Part shown: positions 44,017 through 55,954 of the stretch, one piece after another
How the letters are laid out: each line of letters begins with the position of its first letter
How positions within the stretch are numbered: position 1 is the stretch's first letter
DNA from: Usnea hakonensis
Taxonomy: Eukaryota > Ascomycota > Lecanoromycetes > Lecanorales > Parmeliaceae
Assembly: GCA_013423325.1 (NCBI GenBank)
Contig: BLJB01000039.1
Location: 310,001-374,000 of the forward strand
Length of the DNA stretch: 64,000 bases
Reading direction: 5' to 3'
Notes under the pieces: generated by a model
What the model was told of the DNA's origin: nothing
The model's database searches: none
The model's input: the letters and a program-made list of their open reading frames with translations, nothing else
Made by a program: the position numbers and the translations under genes

Positions 44017-46701
44017 TTAGGCCTTGATTGCGCCTCCAAGAGCACCACCGCCGAATTGCTGTCCTCCGCGGGTTCTCGTACCGCTCCGGTCCCCTCTTTG
44101 GCCGCCACCTCTCCCTCTCCCGCCGCGTCCGCCCCTACCACTTTGGCCACCTTGCCGCTCGAAAGCATTAGCTGTGCCCTGGGTCCTTTGTTCCAAGGTG
44201 CGCTCGTTTGCTTCTATCAGACCACTGGCCTTGTCACTGAGCGTAAGAGCCAGGCTTTGCAGTCTAGACAGTTCAACGCCTTTTCGGAAAATGATGGCGC
44301 TATTGACTTGGTCAAGAGCTGCTGCCAGCTCCTCATGCGAGATCATCTTGCTCACGACAGCGGCGACTTTTCTCTCCGGGAGCTCGAACATGGATGCAAG
44401 CGTGCCAACAGCCAAGGTGTCGTAGAAAGGAGCGTATGTGAAGAGATAGGTCCTCAGGCCTTCTTCCTGTATTTGAGCGGACAGCATTGTCTTGATCTTT
44501 TCAGGCTCGGCCATCAACTCCCAGATCTTTATCGAATTAATCAGCTCAGCAGATTTCTTCCACTCACCAGCGGCTAGCGCTCTTGATGCTTGCATGACAT
44601 GATCCCGAGTATTTTCAGGCGGTCCAGTGAAAATCTGGCGCTCGTGGAATTCCAAGAGACGACGATACGTTTTGCTAATGATTCGTTTCTTGATATCTGG
44701 TGATGAGCCGGTCTGTGCCAGGAGCGGGATCTCTAACAGCATCGAGCATGTCAGGTAGACACACTCCAGCAGCTCAAGGTTGATATGCATGTGGAAGGGT
44801 AGTTGTCGTTGCCTCTCGAGTCGCTCTTGTTCTGGTGTTACTTGTGAGTATCTTTGGATCATAACGCCTTGTGCGAGAAGCTCTTTTTGCCGACCGCTAC
44901 CACAAATTTCTTGAAGGGTGTTTTGTGACTCATATACTAGGTTTGCTCTAAAAGCGCAGAGACCGACTTGTACCAGAGTACGGTTGAACAGAATTTGGGT
45001 GTTGATAGGGAAATTAGCGATCGTCTCTTGCAAATGAGACATCAACAGCATGTCTCGGGCTTTGTAATAATGGTCATGCAGCGCAAAGTAGTAAACCTGG
45101 CAAAGATAGGCTCTTGCTCGAATAATATCCGCACTGTGTTTGAAAAGGTACGTGCTCAATGTCTGAACTAGGGAATCGATATCGGCATCACTCGCACGAG
45201 GAGTGATAACCGAATCGAGTTGGGACGGTATTGTTTTCCAAGCGTTTTCTTCCAGAATGTGCACTACTTGCGCAGGCTAATAAAACGTCAGTATCTGTTA
45301 ATTCAAGTATGTAAATAGGACAAACCTTGAAGTATACGTGCTCCAACCGCCTCATCACAATTCGGTTCGCAGCATCCTCGGATTGTCCGAGCTTTTCGTC
45401 CGTTCTCAGATTCTCGACATAGAGTAAAGCTCGCAGAATATCCGTGTAAAGAGCTTGCTCGTCTTGTAATCTTTCAATGTATTCAGCCGTATGAGGGTCA
45501 ATGTGCTGCAGAGACCGCGTGAGCTCATCATCCAGACGTTCGATCACGGATACGACGCTTCCAGGAACCTTGAGTTTTTCTCCCGCTGCTGGCTGCGGTG
45601 GCTTCTCGTCATCGTCCCACTCCTCGGCGTTCTCGACCACGACCAAGTTCCGGTTAGTCTCTAGTGTTTCAAGGAGCTTTCCGAACTCATGCTCGGCCGA
45701 TTTCCAATTTTCTTGAGACATGAAAGTTGCTGTCGAGCCGGTGGTCAAATCAAAACGCGTGGCTATAATGGTGAGAAGGACTCGGATGGTGCGATAAGGC
45801 GTGTCGGCGACCTCAAGTAACTTCTCCATTATCCTGATTTGCTCTGCCCGATCTGTATTCTTCTTCCCTCGGGACTCGACAATAGACCTGAGATGCTTCA
45901 AAATGCTCTCGGGAGTGTATTGTAGCGTTTTTCCTCCTCGGCCTACCGTCGAGAAACCTTCATCGTCCCCAATATCGAATCCTTCCACATACGATGCTTT
46001 TGGCCTCTTGGTCTTTTCGATAGGAACAATCTCCTCTTCTTCCTCTGACAGCATATAATCGAATTTGTCTTCTCGATACTTGTCAATCTCGGTGGCGTAG
46101 TCTTTGTTATTTCGCTTGATCTTTTGCTTCATGGCGTTAAGCCCCCTGGCATTCGTAGCGTTCATCTTCTTCGTTGAGACCTTTTGTTTTGCAATCGCTT
46201 CATTCATCAAATCTTCTAAATCGGAGATGGTCTTGATGTAGACTTTGGGTGCTTTTTCCGAAGCCGTTATCTTCATGACCTGCCTGTTGAGCTTGTCGAA
46301 TTCTATTGAGAATGTGTGTTAGTAGCTTCCAATCTATGGATCTAGGAATATTGGCTTTCACCAGTGGCTATTGTGCTCCAGTCACCGATCTTGACCGCAT
46401 TGTCAATCACCTTCACCACGCCTTCCAGTTCCTCCAGTCTTTTGTCTTTCGCGCTCTTGACAACGGTCACTTTGTCTTCATCTTCGCTCTCATCACTCGA
46501 GGCCACATCTCGTAAGAACTTCGAGACCCCGGATTTGCCCCCTTCGTCAGAGGATGATGACGCTTCGTCTTCAGATGCCTCTTCTTCCTCACTGGATTCT
46601 TCTGCGGACTTCTGCTCGCCTTCTTCCTCGCTGTAAAGCTCCTCTTCGTCTGAGGAACTGCTCTCGCTGGAGCTATCGCCCTGTGTGAAAAACCGAGACA
46701 T
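44017..46701 (-). CDS. NIP1: Translation initiation factor eIF3 subunit c
   Basis: Core PCI subunit of eIF3, bridging eIF1, eIF5 and the 40S subunit; 858 aa. Exons 46701-46362, 46302-45326 and 45276-44017, all in phase. It begins MSRFFTQGDSSSESSSSDEE, the conserved acidic/Ser start of NIP1, with further acidic clusters to residue 85. Mid-protein landmarks: RIMEKLLEVADTPYRTIRVL and YTDILRALLYVENLR; PAQVVHILEENAW follows the second intron. The PCI domain lies near 690-790 (TYAPFYDTLAVGTLASMFEL, ALDQVNSAIIFRKG). The tail is an RGG-rich run (GRGGRGGRGRGGGQRG) often seen in fungal eIF3c. Confidence 0.96.
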
Positions 46702-47823
46702 ATTGGCGGATATATGGACAGAGATGCTTGTGACTTTTCGAGCAGTAATTGAACTCTAGACCAAATGTTTGGGGCTTCAGATAATCGAAAGTGGGCGACT
46801 ATGCTGACTAAGCGAGAGCTTTTGGTTAGACCCTCGGCTGGGTTTCCACAGATGTCAATGCCAAGTGACTCGTTTATTTGCTACCCTCGTACAACCAAAA
46901 AGTGATTCGAACAAAACAATACCACATTCTGCTTGATACATTGACTCCTAAGACCATGACGCTAGCATTTTGATAACAATCTCCGGCAGTAAATGGGCAT
47001 CTATGTTATTGTCTCCATTCCCGCCATCAGTCTACAAGCTTTTTGAGTCGAGGTTTGCTGGACTTTTCTACATTTTGACGACATGCTGCGGCTGCAACCA
47101 CAACCTTGTGACTTTTGGTAGTACGCAAATTGGCCTGCAATGTAGTGTAAAGACGGCAGAATGCAACCAGTCAGGGGCATCCCAACTCTGGACAATGCCA
47201 ATGTAAGCTGGTCTTTATAAAAAAGACAATTGGGGTCTTCGTTCGTAGTTAAACACACTTGAATGCGGTAAATGGCCGATACATCCTATACCCACTATTC
47301 TGGATCGTCTTCGGGGTACAGCGCGCCCAACCTCCATGAACAAGGATTGGAATGATCATTCTCATGCCTGAACCCTATCTTCCTGAATCGTACATAGGTC
47401 CCTACAAGCGGCCTGTCGCTCAGAGGATGCTGATAGCCCATAGCGAGAGGCCTAACGACTCATATCTCAAACTCTTTGCAAACGCCTTCCCAGCGGAGAC
47501 CAGGGTTTTAACAGTGTATGGCGCGTTGTGTATCACACCTGTAAGACACTAAGGGTAGCGCTATAGTAAAGCAGTTGTTCTGATGCAATTCCACCGTCTT
47601 CGAAGATCAGAGACGCGCGAATTGTGGCTATGGATTGCTGAAGCGTCTTGGAGGCGGCTCGCATCAATAAGTCGTGGTGCATCTAACAGGTTACCGTCGT
47701 CAAGACTGTGGTCTTACGGTTGCCACAAACCGTCTATGCGCACCCATACTTTGTCCAGTACCTGACCAAATGGCTGTCTATTTCTCTGTGAAAGGATAAC
47801 ATCAATAGATGCTTTGGTGCCCC
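46702..47823. other. Intergenic spacer
   Basis: 1.1 kb between the NIP1 start and the YAK1 stop, both minus strand; carries the NIP1 promoter. No gene seen. Confidence 0.5.
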
Positions 47824-50805
47824 TCAGTGCCACTGTGACTGGTTAACGAATCCCTCCTCCATGGTCCGATCTTCCAACGTCTGGATGAAATTCCTGTTTC
47901 GGCCGCTTGCAGCACGACTCCCCCTCCTCCTGGCATTCGTGGCGTTTGGATCGACGTATCCATCTGGAGGTGGAGGATAATACGCGGGACTTGGCTGTAA
48001 ACGAATAGGCGCATTAGGATCTAGGTGGCTCGCCACTCTCTGGATCGATTGAGGTATCCCTCCTTGCTGTTGATCCATGGTCGTGGCGCGTTGCCGACCT
48101 GCTCTTGTGGCGGCTTGCGCATACAGATTCTGCTGAGGAGTGTATTGCGCAGGGGTGATTTGGCTGGGTGTTTGTTGCATCATACCCATCTGCTGACCAA
48201 AGGTAGCTGGAGCCACAGGGTAAGGTGGAGGTGCTCCCTGTTGTGGTGTGTACACATTGTTATACACTGGAGGTGCTTGACCAAGCGGACTTTGCGTGTA
48301 CTGGCTCATTTGCATGTTAGCGACGTACGCGTTCTGGGCTGCCGACTGTGCTTGTGCTTGGGCTTGGGCCTGGGCCTGGACCTGAGCTGCTTGAGCTCGC
48401 TGTTTGCTAACAGCCTCAGCCTGCTGCTGTTGTTGAACGCCGGGAGCCGGAGATTTTGTGACAGAGGAAGATTTCAAATTCATCGGCGGAACGAAAGGTC
48501 CGGTGAATTTCTGCTGCGTAATGAATGGATGCAGCTTGGCTTGCTGGGGAGACCAGCGCTCAAGCGGGTTTATGTTAAGTAAACCGCGCACGAAATCGAT
48601 GAAAGCGTGTCGATTAGTCATTTCTAGGCCAAGTCAGTAGGGCAGATTATAACATCTCGGCAGGTACGTGCCTCGCTCAATCTCAGCAGGTTTCATATTC
48701 TTCCTTGGCATCGCGTAGCTCCGTATAATCTCTGGTAAAGTCGTCGCCTGAAAATACTTTTTGCTCGGCTGCTCCTTCGAGCCGTGCTCCCGAGAATACT
48801 GCTCCATGGGCTTCAGCCTGTACGTACGTCTACCGTAATCATCATGAGTTTTTTCGAAGAATTCTCCTGATTGCTTTCCCATCTCCAGCATCCATGTCGG
48901 GGCTAAACCAAGCATCTCCGTTATCCGAGACACTTGATTGTACTCAGATGAACCTGGAAACAAGGGAAGGCCCAGGAAAAGCTCTACTACAATGCAGCCG
49001 AGAGACCACATATCGATCGCTGAAGAGTACGGTAATCCCAAGAGCACTTCTGGTGACCGATAGAATCGTGATTGGATGTAGGTGTAAACTGTCTGTCTCT
49101 CATCGCAAGCTGAGCCGAAATCGATAATTTTGATAACGGGACTTTCAAGGTTCTTAAGGAGGATATTTTCTGGCTTGAGGTCGCAATGTATGAGCCTTGC
49201 TTTGTTGAGTAGACCCAATCCGTTCAAGAGCTGCTGCGCGAATACCCTGACTAGCGTGGTGCTCAATCCGCGGAACTGATTTTGTTTGATCAACTCGTAA
49301 AGATTCACACTAAGCAGCTCAAAGACTAGACAAAGATGCTGTCGGTGAATAAAGGTATCTTTTAGTCGCAGGAGATGATGGTCGTCATTCTTGTCCAATT
49401 TGCCGTTGAGCTGCGTCATCTATTAATTCTACAATCAGGTTCACGGTTCGTAGCAGCTTACCAAGTCCAGCACTGAGACCTCCATCATACTTTGATTGAA
49501 GTATGCTGTCCTGTTCTTGACAACCTTCACTGCAACTACTTCCTGGGTTTTCAGATTCTGGCATTTGACCACTTGCCCGAAGGTACCTTGGCCAAGGACA
49601 TCGAGTATAAGATACCTGTTCCTAGAGCAGCGCATCAATAATGCGTATCAAAGCGCATTTGAGGATCGCAGGACTCACTTGTGCCCGTTTTCTTCGTTGC
49701 CTAATATATCGTTGACAAACAAAATGTAGTCACTGTCTTCGTTGTCATATCCGTCGTTCTTGACTCCTTTGCTCGGCTTAGTAAGAACTCGTCGTGGGTT
49801 TCGGGACGACTCGTATTTGAAAGCTGGGTTGCATATCCGGTATGTCGAAGGTAGATGAGTAGTCAGTGCTTGTAAAGGCTAGGACCACGCTCATCAGTAA
49901 GAGTAGATGATCTCGTTAGTCAAGCAAGCTTACGCTAATGAAACCACCTTCTGGATTTGCTCGCCGAAAAGCAGGTTGCGGGTTGACTCTCGGCTGAAGG
50001 TCCTGTACAGATTCTAATTTAGTAAATCTCGGCACAGGTCCTCGAGGCATGTCTGCTGTGCTAGGGTGAACAGGCCGCATTTGCCGCGGTGACTTCGTCT
50101 CCCGGCCGAAAACAGCATTCAATTGGGCTGTTGCAGAATTCGGGTAGAATTGGTCTGTGCTATCGGAGTTTGGATGGATGGGAGGGAGCTGTAGAGGTGG
50201 TTGCCTTGAAGATGCTAAAGCACAATCAGCGTCATGGTCTGGAAATGAAAAATTGGAAGGAAAGATCTGTTTGGCAAGCTTAATGACTCACTGGGCGTCG
50301 AGTAGTAGGATTGAGAGGGAGCCGAATAGTGGTTCGAGCGCGTTGGCGATTGTCGCGCCGAAGTATTTTGTGACGGGTAGTGTCCATATGGGCTTTGACT
50401 GGATTGCTGGGAACTAGGTGCGTAAGGCGAAGAAGGTGAGAGTGCCTTCATTGGCGAATACCTCCTCGCGGCTGCAGAATCCTCCTGTGCTAGGTACTGT
50501 GTAGAAGGCCGTTGCGAATGGGTCGGCCTTGAGGGATACTTCATCCTATTGTAGGGATCTGCATCTTCCATTGCAACATCTGCGTCTCCAGAGTAAGCAC
50601 GCGTACGAGGTGTTCCTATGGGCGATACCGCCATTGATTGTGGCTGAGAAGGTATCGAAGGAGTTTGATAAGGTTCATAGCTGTATCCAGCGTGCGGCTG
50701 ATGCTGCACGGAACCATTTGCTGGTTGCTGTCCTCCTGCTTGAGGGTATCGCCCCTGTCGGCTCGTTGCTGCCATATCCGTGCTAGACTGCCAGTTCTGA
50801 TCCAT
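47824..50805 (-). CDS. YAK1: Dual-specificity protein kinase YAK1 (DYRK family)
   Basis: Growth-restraining CMGC kinase acting opposite PKA/TOR signals; 900 aa. Exons 50805-50292, 50214-49934, 49878-49679, 49621-49462, 49419-48672 and 48623-47824. The N-terminal ~330 residues are Q/S/P-rich. Kinase domain: GQGTFGQVVKC from 342, HCDLKPENILL from 463, DFGSACDE, then the DYRK activation-loop YTYIQSRFYRSPEVLLG and IDMWSLGCIVVELFLG. The domain closes with MTNRHAFIDFVRGLLNINP. The Q-rich C-terminus (QQQQQ, QAQAQAQAQ) is typical. The last intron (48624-48671) needs a GC donor. An upstream frame to 50979 has possible ATG codons, but MDQNWQSS at 50805 is the best start. Confidence 0.95.
48624..48671 (-). 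other. GC-AG intron in YAK1
   Basis: 48-bp intron: exon end CGAG, intron GCACGT..GGCCTAG. Splicing gives EIEREMTNRHAFIDF in phase, matching conserved YAK1 sequence. The nearby GT sites lead to stops. Confidence 0.75.
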
Positions 50806-51632
50806 CGGAGCGCTTGTAGGCAAATTATTAGAGGCGCCGGCGACTATCGTGCTTCGGTAGCGTTGGTAATGGGTCAATGGGTCTCCTTTGGAGCACAAGC
50901 TGGCCTGGCTTGCGACTCTCAACAGCAACGATGACAGCGACCAAGGATCAGACAGAATCCTAGATGTCTTCAAGAACACCTACTTGCTCGATTTATTAAC
51001 GTGGGGAGTCGAAGCATGAGCGCCTGAGGGCTGCTGCTTCTCGAAGTGCCCCTACCCGACGTTGGATGGTGGCTTGGGCTAGAGTAATGCAAACTGCCCT
51101 TGGCGATCGGCCAGCCTGACTCCCTGATGGATGTTGAGAACCCTCGATACATCCATGAACAGGCAGGCTAAGGTGATATATTCCCACACATAGAGAGCGA
51201 ACTGTGAAATTAGAAAGTGAGTATGGAGTAATTTATTTGAATCGTGGAGCATGAGGACCCTTGGCAGCGGAATTAAGCTCCCGCGATTTGCATTTACTCT
51301 TTGATAAGTACCTGGTACCTTACCTTACTTTTATTGTCAAGTACCTAGTCTGGCGAGCCATTACAGCATCTCGTCTGTGTTTAGTTTACCGTCTTTCGTC
51401 TGGATATGCTGAGCACCAGAATGTCTGTCCGCTCAGAATCGTACACTCGGTGCTGTTCTGCTTCTTCTTTCCAGAGCTTAATCTACGCGGGAGGAAGTGA
51501 ATGCGGAAAATTATAGCATAGGCGTAAGTCAATGAATTAGTGACCTATTCTCTGGACAACATTACTGACTCTCTGGCATCCGCGTTTAGTAACACTTGAT
51601 GTAAGCTCTGATACTCGGAGATCTGATTAGAC
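50806..51632. promoter_or_regulatory. Divergent promoter region (YAK1 / RAD26)
   Basis: 827 bp between divergent start codons, including the probable YAK1 5' leader. Near 51308-51350 there are GTACCTGGTACC, TTACCTTAC and AAGTACCTAG words related to those in other spacers. No other gene supported. Confidence 0.5.
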
Positions 51633-54600
51633 ATGGACAGCTCCAAGTACCTTGTAAATGACGACATGGACGACGTGCAGGAAAAGGCTTCCTCAGCTGA
51701 AGGAAGCTATCAAAACTCTCAGCCAAGTTTCATACGAGGGGACACTCTGGGTGAAGACGAAGCTCGCCGTTTGAAAGACCTCGCCACAGAAGTGAGAGAT
51801 CAAGATGACCTCGAACGGGACATTGGTCGTCAGGCAGATCAGATGTTAATCCAGCAAGCGGATGAGAGGGATACAAAGCGTCTGGAGAAGACTCAAGGAG
51901 ACAAGGAAAAACTTGAAAGCCAAGTTCTGAGACTTCGTGAACGCCGAGCGCGTCCTACAGGATCGGCTACCGCCACACGCCTTGATGCAGAGATCTTACA
52001 CCTTGAAGCTAGCATTAAGGCTTCCACCAGCGATCTCGAGCAGATAAAGGCACGCATCAATGAGAGGCATGCAAATGAAGTCCAAAATGACGTCCACTCT
52101 GACGAAGAATTGGGGAATCGAAGAATGCCGAATGAAAGCCAGCGAGATTTTCTTATTCGAACAGGAAAGATTACCCCATTCTCTAAGATTCCCGGCAAGA
52201 CACTCGGCCGCAGTGACTCGACCCTTCAAGATGCACTTTTGGACGCGGAGGAAGATGAAGCTGAAATTGAACCTGTGAATGATGAGCTGCAGACAGTGGG
52301 AAACCTGTCCCACCGCAACCTGATTCGGCCTGGTTTCGTGGATGATGAGGAGAAAGAATCTACCTTTGAAGTGCTAGAGGACTCACATAGGCCAAAGAAG
52401 CGGCGGCGTCTGCAAATGGAGAAGTTGCGCGGTGGTAGCCACACCGAGGGTTCGCAGCAGACTGCTGATGCGAATGTGAATGCTGAAACCGAGGCGTATT
52501 CCGACGATGAGGGAGATAGCTACATGTCAGAGTCAGATGATCATGACATGACAGCTCTGGGCGAACCTGAATCTGACGAAGAGTCGGAAGACGCCACATT
52601 TATGGACACGACGCCTCCACGAAGAGCTGGGGGGCAGCGGAAAAAAAGGGCTTTACTTGGAAGCGAAAAGGATGACATTTCCGGTCTTGATGATGGGAAC
52701 GAACGTTTATACCAGAATCGCTTGCACAGCTGGGTCACCAGGAGGGGCGCAGCTCGAGCAAAATCCATAGCCAGGGCTCTTCAGAGCTCAGTATCGGAGC
52801 CCGAAATTCCGTTGGACAGTAATCCCAGAACGGCAGAGAGTCGAAACGGTCAAGATTCCGAGGAGGAATGGCACCAACCACACCCTGTCACGCCAGATAC
52901 CGAATTTGAGGGTAACTTCCGTATCCCAGGAGATATCTACCCTTCACTTTTCGACTATCAGAAGACCGGCGTTCAATGGCTGTGGGAACTGTATTCGCAA
53001 CGAGTAGGTGGTATCGTAGGTGATGAAATGGGTCTGGGAAAAACAATACAGATCATCGCGTTCTTGGCCGGGCTTCACTATAGTAAGAAGATTACCAAGC
53101 CGATTATTATTGTGGCGCCAGCTACAGTCATGAAGCAATGGGTCAATGAATTCCACACATGGTGGCCACCCTTCCGTGTATCAATCCTCCATACCTCTGG
53201 GAGTGGCATGATTGATTTAGGTCGAGAATCTCGGGCAGAAGATGAGCTCATGTCGGCAGTTCCAAGATCGATAGGAAATAAGCCCTTGACAAAGGCTCAG
53301 AAATCGGCAAAGAAAATTGTGAATCGCGTAATTGAAGAAGGACATATCCTAGTAACGACATATTCTGGACTCCAGACTTACGCAGAACTTTTGATTCCGA
53401 TTGACTGGGAGTACGCCGTCCTTGATGAAGGACATAAGATTCGCAATCCAAATACCGCTATCACGATATATTGCAAGGAGTTAAGGACCGCGAATCGTAT
53501 CATTCTGTCAGGCACGCCTATGCAAAACAACCTTGTGGAGCTCTGGTCACTCTTTGATTTTGTTTTCCCCATGCGGCTTGGTACCTTGGTCAATTTCCGC
53601 CAACAATTCGAGTTTCCTATTCGGCAAGGTGGGTATGCCAATGCGTCAAATCTTCAAGTCCAGACGGCTATGCAGTGTGCCGAGACACTGAAAGAAACCA
53701 TATCTCCATACCTACTGCAAAGGTTCAAGGCTGATGTTGCCTCTGACTTGCCGAAGAAGAGCGAGCAAGTGCTTTTCTGTAAGTTGACAAAATTTCAACG
53801 TGACACATACGAGAACTTCCTTACGTCCGATGACCTGAAAGCCATCATGAATGGCAAACGTCAGATCTTGTATGGCGTTGATATCCTGCGAAAAATTTGC
53901 AACCATCCGGACCTGCAAGACCACAAAACTCTTTCCATCAAGCCTGGCTACAACTACGGCAGTGGCGCCAAGTCGGGCAAGATGCAGGTCGTGAAAGCGT
54001 TGCTGGAGCTCTGGAAAGAACAAGGGAATAAGACTTTACTCTTCGCTCAGCACCGGATTATGCTCGATATCCTCGAGAAATTCATTGGTTCTATAGGAGG
54101 CTTCAACTATCGCCGCATGGATGGCACCACCCCTATTCACACTCGGCAGGGCTTAGTGGACGAGTTTAACAACAATCCCATCGCTCATGTCTTCCTTCTA
54201 ACCACAAAAGTAGGAGGTCTCGGTATCAACCTTACTGGAGCCAACCGAGTCATTATCTATGACCCGGACTGGAACCCATCAACCGACGTCCAGGCGCGGG
54301 AAAGAGCATGGCGTTTAGGTCAGAAGCGAGAGGTCATGATCTATCGACTAATGACCGCTGGGACCATTGAGGAGAAGATATACCATCGTCAGCTTTTCAA
54401 GCAATTTCTCATCAACAAAATATTGAAAGATCCGAAGCAGCGACAGACATTTCAGATGAAAGATCTCCATGACCTTTTCACACTTGGTGGAGCTGACGAG
54501 CCTGCTACCGAGACCAGTACGCTCTTCAAGGGTACAGAGGTGCGATTTGATAACATGGAGCAACCTGTTCCGCCGGTGCTCAACAGCGATGCAAATAGCG

Positions 54601-55334
54601 CGATTCCAGCCATTACTACCCAAAGCGGTGACAGCCCCTCCACCGTCCGCAATCTGACTGGAGTGGCTTCAATGGAACGATTCTATGGTGAAGAGGAGGA
54701 GGAACGCAAGGCTGCCTCAGGAGCTGCGAATTCAGAAGCCCGTGTTATGGAGGGCATCTTTGCTAGGGCAGGTGTACAGTCTGCCTTGGAGCATGACCAG
54801 ATTGTCAATGGCAAGAAAGTAATCACGGCTGACCCAAAGATAATCGAGAAAGAGGCCAAGAGGGTTGCAGCTGAGGCTGCGAAAGAGTTGATAAAAGCCG
54901 GCCAAGCGGCAAAAAATGTACCGGTAGGTACTCCAACATGGACAGGCCAATTTGGAACAGCTGGAAGACCAGAGCAGCAACAGCGAGGACTTGGTCGCGG
55001 AAGGGGCGGACCGGCTTCTTCGAGTATCTTAGCAGGTTTGCAGACCCGGCAAGCAGCAAGCGGCGTCGCCAATGGTTCCACAGGGAGTACGTCTAACAGA
55101 AATTCATCGGGACCGAGGGGCACAGATTTCATCAAGATGATAAGAGACTATCTCGTGGTTCAGGGCGGGCAAGTGCATACGCAAATGTTGATCGATCATT
55201 TCAACAGATATTGCAACACAGCGGATAAGACAGCGGAGTTCAAAGCAATGCTCTCAGAGATTGCTAAATTGGAGCGAGGTACTCGAGGGCGAGGGCGCTG
55301 GGTTTTGAAAGATGAGTACAGAGCTAAAGCATAA
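51633..55334 (+). CDS. RAD26: SNF2-family DNA repair ATPase RAD26/CSB
   Basis: Transcription-coupled nucleotide excision repair translocase (yeast Rad26, human ERCC6/CSB), 1233 aa, intronless. The N-terminal acidic region (1-430) contains coiled segments and a basic KKRRRLQMEK patch. The ATPase core starts near 430: IYPSLFDYQKTGVQWLWELY, Walker A GDEMGLGKTIQIIAFL (about 463-478), IIIVAPATVMKQW, Walker B AVLDEGHKIRNP (about 595), and ILSGTPMQNNL. Helicase C: LLFAQHRIMLDILEKFI, LLTTKVGGLGINLTGANRVI and ARERAWRLGQKREVMIYRL. The C-terminus has a conserved MERFYGEEEEER block and a winged-helix-like end (DFIKMIRDYLVVQGGQVHT), as in fungal CSB orthologues. Confidence 0.96.
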   Translation: MDSSKYLVNDDMDDVQEKASSAEGSYQNSQPSFIRGDTLGEDEARRLKDLATEVRDQDDLERDIGRQADQMLIQQADERDTKRLEKTQGDKEKLESQVLRLRERRARPTGSATATRLDAEILHLEASIKASTSDLEQIKARINERHANEVQNDVHSDEELGNRRMPNESQRDFLIRTGKITPFSKIPGKTLGRSDSTLQDALLDAEEDEAEIEPVNDELQTVGNLSHRNLIRPGFVDDEEKESTFEVLEDSHRPKKRRRLQMEKLRGGSHTEGSQQTADANVNAETEAYSDDEGDSYMSESDDHDMTALGEPESDEESEDATFMDTTPPRRAGGQRKKRALLGSEKDDISGLDDGNERLYQNRLHSWVTRRGAARAKSIARALQSSVSEPEIPLDSNPRTAESRNGQDSEEEWHQPHPVTPDTEFEGNFRIPGDIYPSLFDYQKTGVQWLWELYSQRVGGIVGDEMGLGKTIQIIAFLAGLHYSKKITKPIIIVAPATVMKQWVNEFHTWWPPFRVSILHTSGSGMIDLGRESRAEDELMSAVPRSIGNKPLTKAQKSAKKIVNRVIEEGHILVTTYSGLQTYAELLIPIDWEYAVLDEGHKIRNPNTAITIYCKELRTANRIILSGTPMQNNLVELWSLFDFVFPMRLGTLVNFRQQFEFPIRQGGYANASNLQVQTAMQCAETLKETISPYLLQRFKADVASDLPKKSEQVLFCKLTKFQRDTYENFLTSDDLKAIMNGKRQILYGVDILRKICNHPDLQDHKTLSIKPGYNYGSGAKSGKMQVVKALLELWKEQGNKTLLFAQHRIMLDILEKFIGSIGGFNYRRMDGTTPIHTRQGLVDEFNNNPIAHVFLLTTKVGGLGINLTGANRVIIYDPDWNPSTDVQARERAWRLGQKREVMIYRLMTAGTIEEKIYHRQLFKQFLINKILKDPKQRQTFQMKDLHDLFTLGGADEPATETSTLFKGTEVRFDNMEQPVPPVLNSDANSAIPAITTQSGDSPSTVRNLTGVASMERFYGEEEEERKAASGAANSEARVMEGIFARAGVQSALEHDQIVNGKKVITADPKIIEKEAKRVAAEAAKELIKAGQAAKNVPVGTPTWTGQFGTAGRPEQQQRGLGRGRGGPASSSILAGLQTRQAASGVANGSTGSTSNRNSSGPRGTDFIKMIRDYLVVQGGQVHTQMLIDHFNRYCNTADKTAEFKAMLSEIAKLERGTRGRGRWVLKDEYRAKA

Positions 55335-55954
55335 GCATCGTCCGGAGTTGGGGGTCCAAGAGCATGATACCCAAAGATCAGCGGGATTTGCATTTACATC
55401 AGGCACTCCCTGAAGGAGGAATGTTTATGCTATTCACGTAAAGTAGAAAACCAAATATGCTGTAACACAACAGCCATCCAGCCAGGATACATTACAATTA
55501 TCAGTCATAATAATAAATAACGATGATGAGTATAACCTCGTATTTGGTGTTAATGTTCGTACGGTACGGAGTAGTGGGTGTCCGGAATCCTTTGTGGCAA
55601 CCAGCCAACCAAAAATAGATTTTAACTCCTTTCCGAGGTTCCGAGTAACATCTTCTTCACCATCAACAAGTACCTAATCAAACAACAACTACATCAACGG
55701 CAGCAGCATCTGCTCCTACAGCTTTTGTTTTCACTCAGGGCAAACCCTCGTTAAATGCCTAAACATTCGCTTCACTAAGTCAATATTTGTCCTAAAACTA
55801 ATCTGCCTTGCCTGTTTTTTGCTCTTTCTCACCTGCCAGGTTCTAACCTTTGAGAACATTTGGTTAGAAAGAGAAAGTCGCGGGGAGACATCAATCCTGG
55901 GTCTCTGGTATAAGCCTCTGTTGGTTCATTCACTCGTTCTGCTCGCCGTCAACC
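55335..55954. other. Intergenic spacer
   Basis: 620 bp between RAD26 and the next plus-strand gene; holds a TACGGAGTA word at 55565-55573 and a T/C-rich leader near 55780-55840. Confidence 0.5.
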
